A stretch of 64,000 bases of DNA from Saccharina japonica (GCA_008828725.1 MEHQ01001225.1:1-64000), one strand, 5' to 3'. Shown: positions 53,347 to 64,000, counted from the stretch's first letter. The notes: generated by a model not told the origin, from the sequence alone. Numbers and translations: made by a program.

Positions 53347-53471
53347 GGGAGGGGGTGTACGTACTCATGCCGTGTACGGCCGTAGTCGTGTGAGCATAGA
53401 CCCTCGCATCCCTACAATGCCGGGACGGAGCACGTTGGGTTTTCACCAACCAGGCAGACATTGCTTGCAGC
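53347..53471 (-). mobile_element. Poly(C)-tailed SINE-like element, 3' fragment
   Basis: GGGGGTGTACGTACTCATGC to CAGGCAGACATTGCTTGCA, then a second G-run. Confidence 0.7.
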
Positions 53472-53504
53472 ATTTAGGGGGGGGAGTGTAGGGCTTTGGA
53501 AAGA

Positions 53505-53630
53505 TCTCGTCGAGATCTTTCCGTAAGGATCTCGTCGTAAAGGTCTTGTCGTCAAGGTCTCGTCGAGATCTTTCCGTAAGGATCTCGTCGTAAAGATCTT
53601 GTCGTCAAGGTCTCGTCGAGATATTTCCTA
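53505..53630 (+). repeat. Short palindromic satellite (GATCTCGTCGAGATC)
   Basis: Units of GTCTCGTCGAGATCTTTCCG and AAGATCTTGTCGTCAAG, nearly self-complementary. The same motif appears once at about 50440 (GAAAGATCTCGTCGAGATG). Confidence 0.75.
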
Positions 53631-54016
53631 CTGTAGACTCACATCACTCGGCATTTTTTGCGTTCTCCCTGTTTTAGCGGAGAAAAGTAGTTTCGGAATC
53701 CAAGAGTGCTGCCATAAGTGTTACTGGTATATCGTACGGCGGTACACAAGTGTACGAGTGTGGTGTAAGGCTTAAGAGTGTAGATGTGGTATTATATAAG
53801 ATGTGTTCTCTATACCACTACAAATACTGCTGTGGGAACAAGTTACCTCTCGGAGAGCATATCAGCAATAAGCAGATTTGGGAGTCGTTTTGCCGAAGTT
53901 AGTGTAGAACGCGGGCACTCATTCTCAAATATGAAATCCAAAACACTTGATGATTTATGACCCGCGTTACGGATAGGGTGTATGTACATGCCATATGTAC
54001 AACAGTTGTAAACGTA

Positions 54017-54204
54017 CAGTACAGGACACCTTGTAACAAGAAAACGAGCGATAAGAACAGGCAGGCTGATACTGAACGGAAATTACGAAATTCGGGAGTC
54101 GTTTTACCGCAGTTAGTGTATAACGCGCACCCATTCTCAGATAAGAAATCCAGCCTGGATAATCAGATTTCCTGTTTCTTACTATAAACAGGTGTCCTGT
54201 ACTG
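54017..54204. mobile_element. Tc1/mariner-like MITE, CAGTACAGG family
   Basis: CAGTACAGGACACC and GGTGTCCTGTACTG ends flanked by TA. A diverged partial relative without intact ends lies at about 53860-53950. Confidence 0.75.
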
Positions 54205-54561
54205 TAGGGCTTTAAATCGTAGAGAAAGTACGGTTGAAGTTGAATCGCTTTCGACAGAGCCGATTAATCGAATAGATTTACAAAATAGAACCGGCTTACT
54301 TGAATTTGGAGTGATATCGAACGAGAGAAGCGACCCCCGATCACCCCCGACGGCTGGTGAGAGGTGAGAGGGGCAATACACCCGGTAAAACGGGTTGTGA
54401 ATACGACGTTCACAGAACAATCGCGATCGTTTTGCGATGAATCATTCCTAAAATACGTAATAATCCCAAGCGTTTTGCGGTTCCGATGTCGATATGAATC
54501 GTGCGGTTGAATCGGATGAATCGGCTGCGATTCACAGCCAGCAGCCCTACACAGCAGCATA

Positions 54562-54681
54562 GTATTACGGGCGGGCCTAGTAAATACTAGTAAATAGGAC
54601 CTTCGGTATATACAAAAACCTATACATTTGCCTATTTTTACCAACCATTTTTGATCCTATTTACTATGGTCCCTCGTAATA
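54562..54681. mobile_element. TTACGGGGG MITE copy with TA flanks
   Basis: TA then TTACGGGCGGGCCTAG on the left, ACTATGGTCCCTCGTAA then TA on the right. Confidence 0.7.
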
Positions 54682-55849
54682 GTAGATCTATGTGGAATCT
54701 ATGGGCTGTGACCCTACCCTTTATGTTACTGACTGTCACAACCTATCGTATAGATGGGGGATTTGCTGGGCTTTACGTACGATATTCATGTGTGTGTGTT
54801 CTTCACATTAAACCTTCTTTTCTACCCGTCGACATCCAGCACACCCAGTGTCCGTGCCGATTCTTCATCCTAAAAAGGTAACAGTTCTGTGTCACAAAAC
54901 TACGACACAGAGATACTACGCTCAGTGCAGTAAACAGTGGTGCTTCATGAGTCCATCTCTTTCCATTTATTCTGTGACTCGACCCTGAGGTTGTACTCGT
55001 ATAGGCCTATGGGCTAGTATGAACGTTTTTGGAGGGTCATGTAATAGACCATAGAGTATGGGCTGTATGACCCATGACCCTATGCCTAAACAAGTTATCG
55101 TACCCCATCTTGACCCAGAAACGCCGTCGTCCTGAGGATTGAGGAAAAATGCGCCAGTACCTGGGAGTAAAGTCAAGCAGTAGTGGACAGACACTGTTAG
55201 TGGATCTTCCTAACGTAGCTAATTAGGCACTCTGATTGGCCAAGCAAGCACTGACCACTGGCATAGGGTTCGGGTTAGGGTTCGGGTTAGGGTTCGATCT
55301 GAGGGTCAACATACTACTAAGACAAAACCCCCATTTTAAAGATCCATTATCACCCTTTGTCCACCCCTCAAGTCAAGTATTTCCTTTCCGAGAGAAAACG
55401 CTTCCAGGTACTTCGTGTACTATTCATCTTCATAGCAGTATTTGAGTTCCCTATAAACTGCGGGATACTGCGAGTACTCGCAGTAGTTCGAGAAGAGTCT
55501 GTGCTGCGGATACTGCCATGCTCGGCAGTATTCCGGGGTGCAATACTGCTGCGGAATACTGCTGCTGTACTTGAAGTACTTTAGGGTTCTTTATTGCGGG
55601 TACTGCCAAGTACTGGTACTGCGAGTACCCAGGAGTACCAACAATTACTCTCAATATACGCAGGATACTCGGGAGTATGAAGTATGCTTCGACCATCTGT
55701 GCACCGTTTCGATAATTTCAATCCCATTTCATTGCAGAAAGCAATCACGGATGGTCCCACGAGTGGGAGTTGGAGCAATTTACTTTCAGGGGGGGGCTGA
55801 GGTACTGGCAGTATTTCGGGAGTAGATACTGCGAGTGCTCGCAGTATTT

Positions 55850-56045
55850 AGCGGTCCAAGTATACTCTTGATACTCTTGAGTACTTCCGATCTTTCGATA
55901 TATTGAAACTTTCGATGCGATCGTAAGTTCGATATTTCGATATATCGAGGCTTTCGATGCGATATCGTAAGTTCGATATTTCGATGTTATCGAAACTTTC
56001 GATTCGATCGTAAGTTTGATATTCCGATATATCGAAACTTTCGAC
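55850..56045 (+). repeat. ~45-bp tandem repeat with TCGATATATCGA palindromes
   Basis: Four units of TATTTCGATATATCGA, AACTTTCGATGCGATCGTAA. Nearby (55462-55483 and 55826-55848) are the palindromes ACTGCGAGTACTCGCAGT and ATACTGCGAGTGCTCGCAGT. Confidence 0.75.
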
Positions 56046-56447
56046 ACACTGCTGCTGTTTGTACATTGTGGAACGTTCCCGCCACCGGTGCGGTATCACC
56101 GCCTTCGTTGCTTGTCGCCTCCATTTCTTTCTCATTTTTCTTCTCGTAACATTAAAAAAAAGTTAATTTCCTCGGTCTCTTGCTGGCTTGTTTTATTCCT
56201 GCCTATATACTTACCAGTCCTCAAGCACTTTTTAACTTTGTTTTCTCTTCTTGTTTTTTGTTGTCTACTTTTAATGATGCCTACTTGTTTTAGATGTTTC
56301 ACGTGCGTACGGCGTACGAGGTTCTAAGAAGTAGTTAATTTATCGTTTTTAGCCTAGGGTTTTCCACCAATCAGAATCCCCCCTAAAACTAACCGACCAA
56401 TCAGAAAAGCCCTTGAAGAAACTACGTAGACCAATCACAATACAGGT

Positions 56448-56706
56448 AGTGGGTACCCCGAGTTAAGAGCGCCCCGTGACAGGCCAAAACAGGCCCCTTA
56501 AGAACTGGTCTCACGAATTTGGGGACAAACTGCTTGGAATGAGCGTGGAACATTTTTTTTTCAGTTCTGAATGGGTTAACTACACAACCCTCTTGTCTGT
56601 AGTGGGCGATATATTACTTTTAGTACAGGCAGAATATGCCGATTTTGACCGCTCTTAAATCCCAAATGCTCTTATCTTGGGCACTCTAAAATCGGGGTAC
56701 CCACTA
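56448..56706. mobile_element. MITE of the GTGGGTACCCC family with another MITE nested inside
   Basis: The same ends and core as 10337-10509, but with an 87-bp TTAACCC-family element (56493-56579) inserted between ACAGG and CTACACAACCC. Confidence 0.75.
56493..56579. mobile_element. Nested MITE of the TTAACCC family
   Basis: CCCCTTAAGAACTGG at one end and CAGTTCTGAATGGGTTAA at the other, within the host MITE. The nesting dates it as the younger insertion. Confidence 0.75.
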
Positions 56707-57108
56707 CTGCTGTACTGCTTGTGGTCACGAAATATCTCTCTGGTGCATCTGGTGGGATGGTGTGTATTGCGATACCTACTTCGATTATCTCGTATTTTTT
56801 TCCCCCGTGTGTCGAGTATGCTCTCAGGCTTTCAGAGTTTAGTAGCTTGTGGCCATGGCCCCGGAACTTATGCCGTACCCACTGGCATCTCTCTACTTTT
56901 AGTATTTAGGAGGTAGTTGCGCTTTTGTTGGGGGTGTCTCATCGCCCCTGCCTACGTGAGCTGTTCTAGCTGTTGGTTGATTCCTGGTTCTTGATGTTTC
57001 CCCCCTTCGCATCTATCTACGATGTATCTATGGTTACCAGGCATCTATATGTGTATCTGTGTATGACGGCAATGCACTGAGACACCGAGACACCCACTTT
57101 ATTATTTT

Positions 57109-57199
57109 ATAAACAGGCAGACAGACAGACAGACAGACAGACAGATAGACAGACAGACAGGCAGGCAGGCAGGCAGACAGGCAGGCAGGCAAGCAGACC

Positions 57200-57236
<37 letters not shown>

Positions 57237-57418
57237 ACAGATAGACAGGCAGGCAGGCAGGCAGGCAGGCAGACAGGCAGGCAGGCAGACAGACAGACAG
57301 ACAGTCAAACAGTCAGTCAAACAGACAGGCAGACAGATAGACAGTCAGGCAGTCAGGCAGGCAGACAGGCAGTCAGGCAGACAGACAGACAGACATACAG
57401 TCAGACATACAGTCAGTC

Positions 57419-57450
<32 letters not shown>

Positions 57451-57475
57451 GGACAGACAGACAGACAGCTGCTGT
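57109..57475 (+). repeat. (CAGA/CAGG)n tetranucleotide array
   Basis: About 370 bases of CAGA, CAGG and CAGT units. Confidence 0.95.
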
Positions 57476-57517
57476 AGACTAAGCAATAATATATGTACCC
57501 CCCTCATATACCCATCG

Positions 57518-57889
57518 CTGTCTCTCTGGAAGTGGCCACACCTGAAAGCAAATCAAGTGAATCGACGCTGTCATCCATTGTAAGAAAACCCGCCTCAAAA
57601 GCGGTTATATAGGACGCAGATCACCCTTCATGCGACTCGCCCAACACCTCACGTTTCGCTTCGCGCTTGGTGCAAACAATGTCTGCCTACTGGTCGGTGA
57701 AAAACCCGACGTGCTCCATCCCGGCATTGTACATAGATATTGGGATGCGAGGAGGGTCTATGGTCATGCGACTACCGCCAGCCATGCATGAACATGATGT
57801 GTGCACCCCCCCCCCACCCGTCGCGAGGGTCTATGGTCATATGACTACGGCTGTGCACAACATGAGTACACCCCCCCCCCCCCCCCCCA
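57518..57889 (+). mobile_element. Two chained poly(C)-tailed SINE-like elements
   Basis: A 5'-truncated copy ends in a C-tract at 57805-57815. A second, much shorter copy starts immediately (GTCGCGAGGGTCTATGG) and ends in a C-tract at 57870-57888. Confidence 0.75.
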
Positions 57890-57965
57890 CCCGTCCAAAT
57901 GTTGCGCAAGCCGTCCAGCAAGTTTTTACGTACATGTATGATATGATAGACCTCCCCTGAGGTCC

Positions 57966-58080
57966 ACAGGAGGTGTCAGATTTTGTCCCCCTCATATCCT
58001 GTAGTTGGTGGATCGAAGTATATCACACACACACCTTGCAAAGATGAGCTTCGACGAAATCGTCGATCTCGCAGCTATTA
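57966..58080 (+). mobile_element. SINE-like repeat A with internal deletion
   Basis: GGTGTCAGATTTTGTCCCCC, then GGATCGAAGTATATCACAC and the CGTCGATCTCGCAGCT end. The middle third is missing. Confidence 0.65.
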
Positions 58081-58289
58081 ATAACTAATACTCGTCGTTT
58101 TAATTTTTTCATCTGCTGCTGTATATATTTATATATATACATACCTGGTAAGGGACAGCAAAAGGGTAAACGAGAAAAAGACAAAACGGAGCCACAACCG
58201 CCACCATTGTCGGCATTTTTCACACCTGAGGCAGATCATCCACAGATAGATCAGATAGATCCTTTCCCTGTTCATGATGTAGATCTTGC

Positions 58290-58500
58290 AAGGCAAGCAG
58301 CCTATTCCCGATCTTGTATGATTTAGCTCATCATGTTGCCGGGTGGGAGCCGTACAACCTGCATGATCTAGCACATGTTTCTTGGGTTGGATCTATGCTA
58401 TACAGATCCTGCACAAACAAAACTCTCACAACGGCAGGCGAGCAACTAGATGATATATCTGTAGATGATCTAGATCATGATCTATCTGTGGATGGATCTG
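58290..58500 (+). repeat. Second copy of the repeat at 44113-44262
   Basis: ATGTTGCCGGGTGGGAGC, TTTCTTGGGTTGGATCTAT, GCTATACAGATCCTGCACAA and AACTCTCACAACGGCAGG. Confidence 0.6.
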
Positions 58501-59579
58501 TTCGAGGTGTGGAATTTGCATTTTTTTATAACAAACCAGATGGTTGGAGATTTTTGACAGAAACTAACAAAAAAACATGTTTTTTTTTTCAGTTTTGTTA
58601 CTTAGATTTTGTACTTTTAATAGTATAGCCCACCCTGTCTGGTGCTCTAAAAAAAAATGTGAGATGTTGTTGTTGTTGTTGTGGTTGTTGTTGTCTTCAC
58701 ATTAAAAATGTACGTATATCGTATATATGTATTATTAATAATGGACGTTTTTTTTGTGCACCCTTGGTATTAACATTGTTAATACCTGGTAGTAAATATG
58801 ATACCTCGTATAATACGATATACCTGGTAAGGTATTTTTCTACATGAGAAATACCAAATACCGGTACGTATCAATTGGTGTTTTTTTTCAAAACCGGCCG
58901 GTACGTATATATTTATCATGATTCGCCAGTACTTTGACATTTCCTTCATGCAGTCATGCATATGTACACATATACACATACCGGTATATACACACAGGAG
59001 TCGTACAACAGCAGTATACATTGTCGTACTGGTATTATACGACGTACTGCGTACCAGCAATACCCCTATTCATACAATACGGCAACACCCTGCAACACCG
59101 CCTTTTTTATTACGTTCGTACAATATTATCATCAACGTTTTTATCGTATCAGTACTCGTAGTATTAATAGTATACCCGGTATACAGCAGTAGTAGTATTA
59201 TTAATACTACACCAGCCGTATAATTGCACGTACGTGCTGTGGGCTGTTAGATCTGCACGTACTTTTGCACCATCTTTACCCTTGCTCCCACCCGGACCTG
59301 ATCCCACCCGGATCTGATCCCATTTGGCACCCTTCTCCCACCCACAAGGTGCAGAAATATAATCAGCCCTTCGCAGGAGCCGCCGGAGGCCGACCTGGCA
59401 CCTCGATCCCATTTGGTACCCATGTAGGCCATACATATCTACAACAACTCCTGCTATACATATAGCCGTATTGAATTTACGTGCAGATTCGTTAGACTCG
59501 CACGTACGTGCAAGTTCTCCGGAGCCGTACTTTTACTTACAAAATTTGGTCCTATTTACCATGGACTTCCGTACTACTG

Positions 59580-59780
59580 TAGTAGGATGCAGCTCACCGT
59601 TCATGCGACTCGCCCCAACACCTCACGTTTCGCTTCGCAGAGCTTGTTGCGATAGCAATGTTTTCGCCTGGTACGGTGGTGAAAACCCGACGCTGCTCCG
59701 TCCCGGCATTGTAGGGATGCGAGGGTCGTATGGTCATACGACTACGGCCATGCATGACATGCGGCTTATGAGCACACCCC
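59580..59780 (+). mobile_element. Poly(C)-tailed SINE-like element, 3' part, short tail
   Basis: GTAGGATGCAGCTCACC through TCCCGGCATTGTAGGG, ending TTATGAGCACACCCC. Confidence 0.7.
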
Positions 59781-60111
59781 GCGATCACGCAGTGGCCGTC
59801 CTCGAAATCGCGTATTTCCAGTTTTTTTTTCTGTATCATGTTTTCCCACAAGAGGGTTTTATAAGCAACTGCGGTATATGTCGTACATGCTGTGGGTTTT
59901 GTGACCCAAGAAATTTCCGTGTGCCGGGAGAAGAATCTACGGACTGCCTATATATGATACAGTAGTAGTACAGACTTACGTACGTATGATGCGGAACCTG
60001 GGGTTGCCGCATGCGGTTGGGTAGGTAGTATAGAAAACAACAAAACAACGGACATTTGACACTTGAGAACGGTAATCATGTTATCGCATCAATCAATGCC
60101 AAGGTAGCCAC

Positions 60112-60228
60112 GTATGATGCCCCCCCCCCCNNNNCCCCGACATGCTCCGTCCCGGCATTGTAGGGATGCGAGAGTCTATGGTCATACATACGACTACGGC
60201 CATGCATGAATGTGAAGTACACCCCCCC
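60112..60228 (+). mobile_element. Poly(C)-tailed SINE-like element, 3' fragment after a 4-base gap
   Basis: C-run, NNNN (60131-60134), CCCCGACATGCTCCG through GAATGTGAAGTACACCCC. Confidence 0.7.
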
Positions 60229-60690
60229 CTCCCCCGCCTCCGCCTCCGCCTGCCCCCCCTGTAACTGCTCTCGGGGTTTTAGCGCTGAGGTTATAAACGT
60301 ATATATAGGGCAGTATATAATAGGGGGGTATATAGCCCTGCTCGAAAAAGCGTACGAATCATGCATATTTGTAGGCAGGCACGACGGCCTTCGAGTTTGG
60401 AGGACTCCGAAGGCAAGTATGAGAGGGCGTTGGTAACACCAGCCTCCAGCCGCCACGGGAGATAGATTTGATGCCACTGGCTTATTTTTTTTGCTTTTGT
60501 TCCCCGTTTTTATTCCACGCTAAATTCTAAATTCTGTTTCGTACAATTTTTTTTTTTTTTTTAGAAGAAAAGCTGGCTCTACTTACGTACTATTACGGGC
60601 GGGGACATACTGCTTGCTGTAGTAATGATAATCAACCTACGTACAGTATTGGTGAGTAAATATGGAGGGGAATACGAGTACGTACGTATA

Positions 60691-61041
60691 CAGGGGCGTC
60701 CCGAAAAGTAATTTTCCGACACCTAACTATCTAAAATGGTCAGAATGGAAAAACAATCGGAGCACTACTGTGATCGCTGCACGCTTTAGAACAAAACAAG
60801 TTTTTTTCTTCCTGAAATTTTCCAAAACCCAATCACTTGGTTTTAAAGACCCCCCCCCCTGAGCCTCGGAGGGGGGGGGTCTTTAAAACCAAGTGATTGA
60901 TTTTTGGAAAATTTCAAAAAAAAAAACTAAAAAAAATGTTATGTGCTAAATCGTCCAGGGATCACAGTGCTCCGATTGTTTTTCCATTCTGACCATTTTA
61001 GATAGTTAAGGTGTCGACAAAATACTTTTCGGACGCCCCTG
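60691..61041. mobile_element. hAT-like foldback element, CAGGGGCGTCC ends
   Basis: The inverted ends CAGGGGCGTCCCGAAAAGTA and TACTTTTCGGACGCCCCTG continue as long arms that meet at a C-run/G-run hairpin (about 60850-60890). ACGTATA flanks both sides (7 bp, perhaps a worn 8-bp duplication). It has no coding sequence. Confidence 0.8.
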
Positions 61042-61049
61042 ACGTATAT

Positions 61050-62180
61050 GTTTCTTTTTAAATGAATCGTGGGTTCTGGATGCTGATCCCCCCCTTGTAA
61101 TAGTCAATGCATTTAGTATGGACCCCGCCAACAAGAACGCCTGATATGAGCAAGGCATTGAAACCTTCATCGTGGCGCCAAACCTTGCGCACCCTCGAGC
61201 GAACGTAGGCTACTATTATTAATAGTCCTGCCGACGACGCCACTTGTAAGGTGAAGGGATATGAGACACCAGAGTATCTCTTCGTACGAGCACTTTTCGG
61301 CAAACGCTAAGTATATACGTCGACACGGGAAACCCGCCCGGACACGTTGGCCGAAGTTTTGAGCTGAGCTCGATATATTCTATACCAGGTATATATACCA
61401 GGTATATATACCATGGTATATATACCAGGTATATATGTACATATATTTATATGGTTTTATCTACGTCACACCCTAATATGTACCGCTCTGTCCTGAAACA
61501 CAAGGATCGTTAGAGTTGAGTATTCACATACAAACGGTCCTTATATCTTGAGACAAGAGTGGCATGCATTTACTGCTGTTGTTGAAGTTCCAGATTGGTC
61601 GTGAAAGCAGAACAAAAAGCATGAAAAAGTTGGAATAATTTACGTTGTTTGCCCATTCATTACTTGTTCCACTTCTCGTTAACCCTTCTCAGACTGCACT
61701 GACTGACCTGCTGTACCTAAAATCAAAATATCGAAGTCAAATTTCAACTAATTTGTCCACTACCTAAAAACCCATGTCTCGAGTAATTTGGCCGGGAGGG
61801 AGGGAGGGAGTCCAGTCCTGAGCGAGTTGAAAAAAAAAAGCTTGATTAAAAAATGTAAGTTGGTTCCCTGTCTCTTACGAGAACGAAGGGTCGATGTTTG
61901 CAATGTTTTTCGCAAAACAACAAAGTCTGAAGAATTATTAACACATTATACCCGTTCTTTCTACCCAACCACATCAGTACACCCAGTGTCCATCCTAATG
62001 TTTGATCCTACATATGAGTAGGAGAGAAACAACACAACTTATGTGATCAACAGACAGTGAGACAGAGAAAAACCCAAATAATATTAATCACAAAATTAAA
62101 TCGAGGTTAAAGCAAGTGAAATGCCATCATGTATACCGGGTACGAGAACTATTAAAAGTAGAGCTTACCACTTTTTTTAG
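61050..62180. other. Region with no gene recognised
   Basis: It holds a SINE scrap (CCGACGACGCCACTTGTAAG at 61230), repeated TATACCAGGTATATA palindromes (61380-61440) and the third Stowaway-like MITE. Confidence 0.5.
61485..61566. mobile_element. Stowaway-like small MITE, diverged copy 3
   Basis: ACCGCTCTGTCCTGAAACAC on the left and CCTTATATCTTGAGACAAGA on the right. Confidence 0.5.
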
Positions 62181-62184
62181 AGTT

Positions 62185-62345
62185 GGTCTGATTAATCTGA
62201 TTGGCTTAGGAGCAGAGTTAGGCGTGATCTGATTGGCTTAGGGTCAGAGTTAGGCGTGATCTGATCGGCTTAGGGTCAGAGTTAAGCGTGATCTGATTGG
62301 CTTAGCGTCAGAGTTAGGCGTGATCTGATTGGCGTAAGCTTAGGC
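62185..62345 (+). repeat. 32-bp tandem repeat (GATCTGATTGGCTTAGGGTC)
   Basis: Five units of GATTGGCTTAGGGTCAGAGT, TAGGCGTGATCT. Confidence 0.8.
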
Positions 62346-62754
62346 TTAGGGTTAGTTCTAGTCGTCTCATACACAGCAGCAGTGTGTATCAACCATTTGC
62401 TCGAATAAATACTAAGTGGTAAGCAACCCTCACAAGAACACCACCACACATGCCAGACCAGAACTACTCTGTGGTAGTACGGATAACATATGGACATGTG
62501 CGTACATATGATATGTTTGCGTTTATATGTGGGTTCGAAAATGCTCCGCTTCGCCCTTCTCGGAGCTGTCGCAGAATAATGGGCCGACATGGGCACCTTT
62601 TTTTTTTTTTCGTGCTCTCTCCCCTAAAACACAAAATTCAAAATAACGTGACAAAAAAAACTGGAAGGATCATTAATTTTGTTGTTGTTCTGGCTCTCCC
62701 GCACTCTGATCTGCCACTGTTCCTTGAAACCTAAAAAAAAAAGCGAACAAAAGT

Positions 62755-63294
62755 AACCCCTCCCTCCTTCCTTCCCTCCTTCCTTCCCTCCTTCCCTCCC
62801 TCCCTCCCCCCCTTTTCCTCCCTACGGACCCTTTTCCGGCTCTTTCTCAAATTATGCGCTGATATTATTCCATTTCTTCTGCAGGCGGTAATTTAAAGTC
62901 CCGAACGCAACAAAATCTGGACGGGAAAAAGAGGTGGAGGGAAGAGGGAAAAGGAATTATTAGGAAAAGCCGGACCGGGCCGGGAACGGGGGATAAAGGA
63001 ACGGGAGACGGGAGACAGGGGACAGGGGGCAGGGGACGAGAGCTGGACACTGACATACTGCCTGCTGCAGCTGCTGCTGTTGTCTGGAGGTGGAGAGGAA
63101 GAGGGGGGAGGGGGGGAGAGCACTGACACACTGGTACAGCATAACCGGCACTACAGCCAGCAGCCTGCCGGCATTAGCCAACCGGCTTACCGCCTGGAGG
63201 TGGTGGTAGCGGTAGAGGAGCGTACAGAGAGAGAGGCAAAAGAGAGACGGAGGGACAAGGCGGCGAGATTTTGTTTTTCTAAAACAAAGTCACA
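62755..63294 (+). promoter_or_regulatory. Probable promoter and 5' leader of the right-edge gene
   Basis: Position is the main support. It has CCTT-rich DNA (62755-62822), G-rich CGGGAGACGGGAGACAGG-type repeats (62985-63035), a CTGCAGCTGCTGCTG stretch and a CCGGCACTACAGCC motif. No clear TATA box is seen. The proline-rich frames on the opposite strand are considered shadows. Confidence 0.35.
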
Positions 63295-63447
63295 ATGTTC
63301 CGCCGCAAGAGCAAGACGAAGGGGGCAAAGGGTCGGGGGAACAACAAGGCAAAGAAGGCGGTGAAGCGGCTGCTGGAGAAGCCGAGCCCGGAGAGAGTCG
63401 CGGCGATCGCGGACCTGGCAGCGCAGGAGAACCAGCAGCCCTTCGGC
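63295..63447 (+). CDS. First exon of a basic protein of unknown function
   Basis: The ATG has A at -3. The 51 codons read MFRRKSKTKGAKGRGNNKAK, KAVKRLLEKPSPERVAAIAD, LAAQENQQPFG and stop at a clean donor, GTGAGT. Third positions are almost all G/C, in contrast to the AT-rich intron that follows. The Lys/Arg-rich first ~25 residues could bind nucleic acid or act as a nuclear signal. No domain can be named from this fragment. The gene continues past the right edge. Its intron is loaded with SINE-like repeats. Confidence 0.75.
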
Positions 63448-63487
63448 GTGAGTGGTACCAGTACATATATATATATACCTTGTATAT

Positions 63488-64000
63488 ATTTAATTAATGA
63501 AAAAAAAAAAAACAGCTGTGAGATGGAGGATTTCGTCGAAACTCATCTTTTCATATACCTGGTATATACTTCGTATTTAATAATAAAAAAAAACAGCTGT
63601 GAGATGGAGGATTTCGTCGAAACTCATCTTTTCATATACCTGGTATATACTTCGTATTTAATAATAAAAAAAAACAGCTGTGAGATTGAGGATTTCGTCG
63701 AAACTCGTCTTTGCAAGCTGAGTGTGATACTTCGATCGCGCGTACTACTGTGTACGGGTTTTATGTGTCCTCATGCAGGATGCACGTGCTGTGTGGGAGA
63801 ACAAAATCTGAAGCTGTAGAATTACGTGGTATATATTTAATAGTAAAGAAATAAAAAAAAAACAGCTGTGAGATCGAGGATTTGATCACTACTCATATTT
63901 TGTAAGCTGAGCGTGACACTTCGATCGCGCGTATATACTATGTACCGGTTTTTTTATGTCGTCATGCAGGATGTACATCCTGTATAGGAGAACAAAATCT
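63488..64000 (-). mobile_element. Cluster of four SINE-like repeat A copies in the intron of the right-edge gene
   Basis: Two truncated copies form a ~74-bp tandem (63502-63656) linked by TTTCATATACCTGGTATATA. A full copy follows (63668-63830), then one cut by the window end (63855-64000). All point the same way, opposite to the gene. Confidence 0.8.

Noticed and set aside
1-64000. LTR retrotransposon, endogenous virus or Polinton
   Set aside because: No paired LTRs, primer-binding site, capsid, protease, integrase or polymerase motifs were seen. The only reverse transcriptase trace is LINE-type.

Overview
This is eukaryotic nuclear DNA. It has multi-exon genes with long introns, mostly GT-AG splice sites (one probable GC-AG), GC-rich exons, a Pol III tRNA gene and very many interspersed repeats. 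Short TTAGGG-type arrays occur inside it, and GTAC, TACGTA and ACCTGGTA words are unusually common. A repeat-rich protist or alga, perhaps of the stramenopile/SAR lineage, fits best. That placement is weak, because no rRNA or other marker gene is present.

The best-supported gene runs on the minus strand from a start codon at 18762 down past the left edge (base 1). At least ten exons can be read, one of them hidden in the gap at 15595-16076. They encode a Gly/Ser/Thr-rich N-terminus, a pleckstrin-homology (PH) domain, a KY[IV]PPA-containing low-complexity linker and a C-terminal PP2C-type (PPM) Ser/Thr phosphatase. Exon phases agree wherever both sides of a junction are visible. A complete tRNA-Met(CAU) with an oligo-T terminator lies in one intron on the same strand. 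A second firm gene start is at the right edge: a 51-codon basic first exon at 63295-63447 (+) with a clean donor. Between 19 and 63 kb only isolated candidate exons can be proposed (19.6/20.05, 27.8-28.3, 45.6-46.3, 48.0 and 48.6-49.1 kb). None has a recognisable function.

The rest is repeat landscape. The most striking part is a LINE and a ~500-560 bp structured SINE-like element. Both end in a shared ATGAGTAC-R motif followed by a poly(C) tail, and both lie repeatedly inside each other's C-tracts, forming head-to-tail chains on either strand (4.3-4.9, 17.4-18.2, 29.3-31.99, 33.7-34.3, 37.2-37.8, 41.6-43.5, 44.9-45.3 and 46.3-47.2 kb). The longest LINE copy keeps an open frame for the end of its reverse transcriptase at 31014-31395. 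Other families are: a ~145 bp SINE-like repeat with T-rich, (GTT)n or (GT)n tails; a tRNA-derived SINE; TA-flanked MITEs, one with Tc1/mariner-like CAGT termini; hAT-like foldback elements with 8-bp or near-8-bp target duplications; Stowaway-like and TTAA/CCC-ended small elements; and many minisatellites and microsatellites. No LTR element, Polinton or virus copy was recognised.
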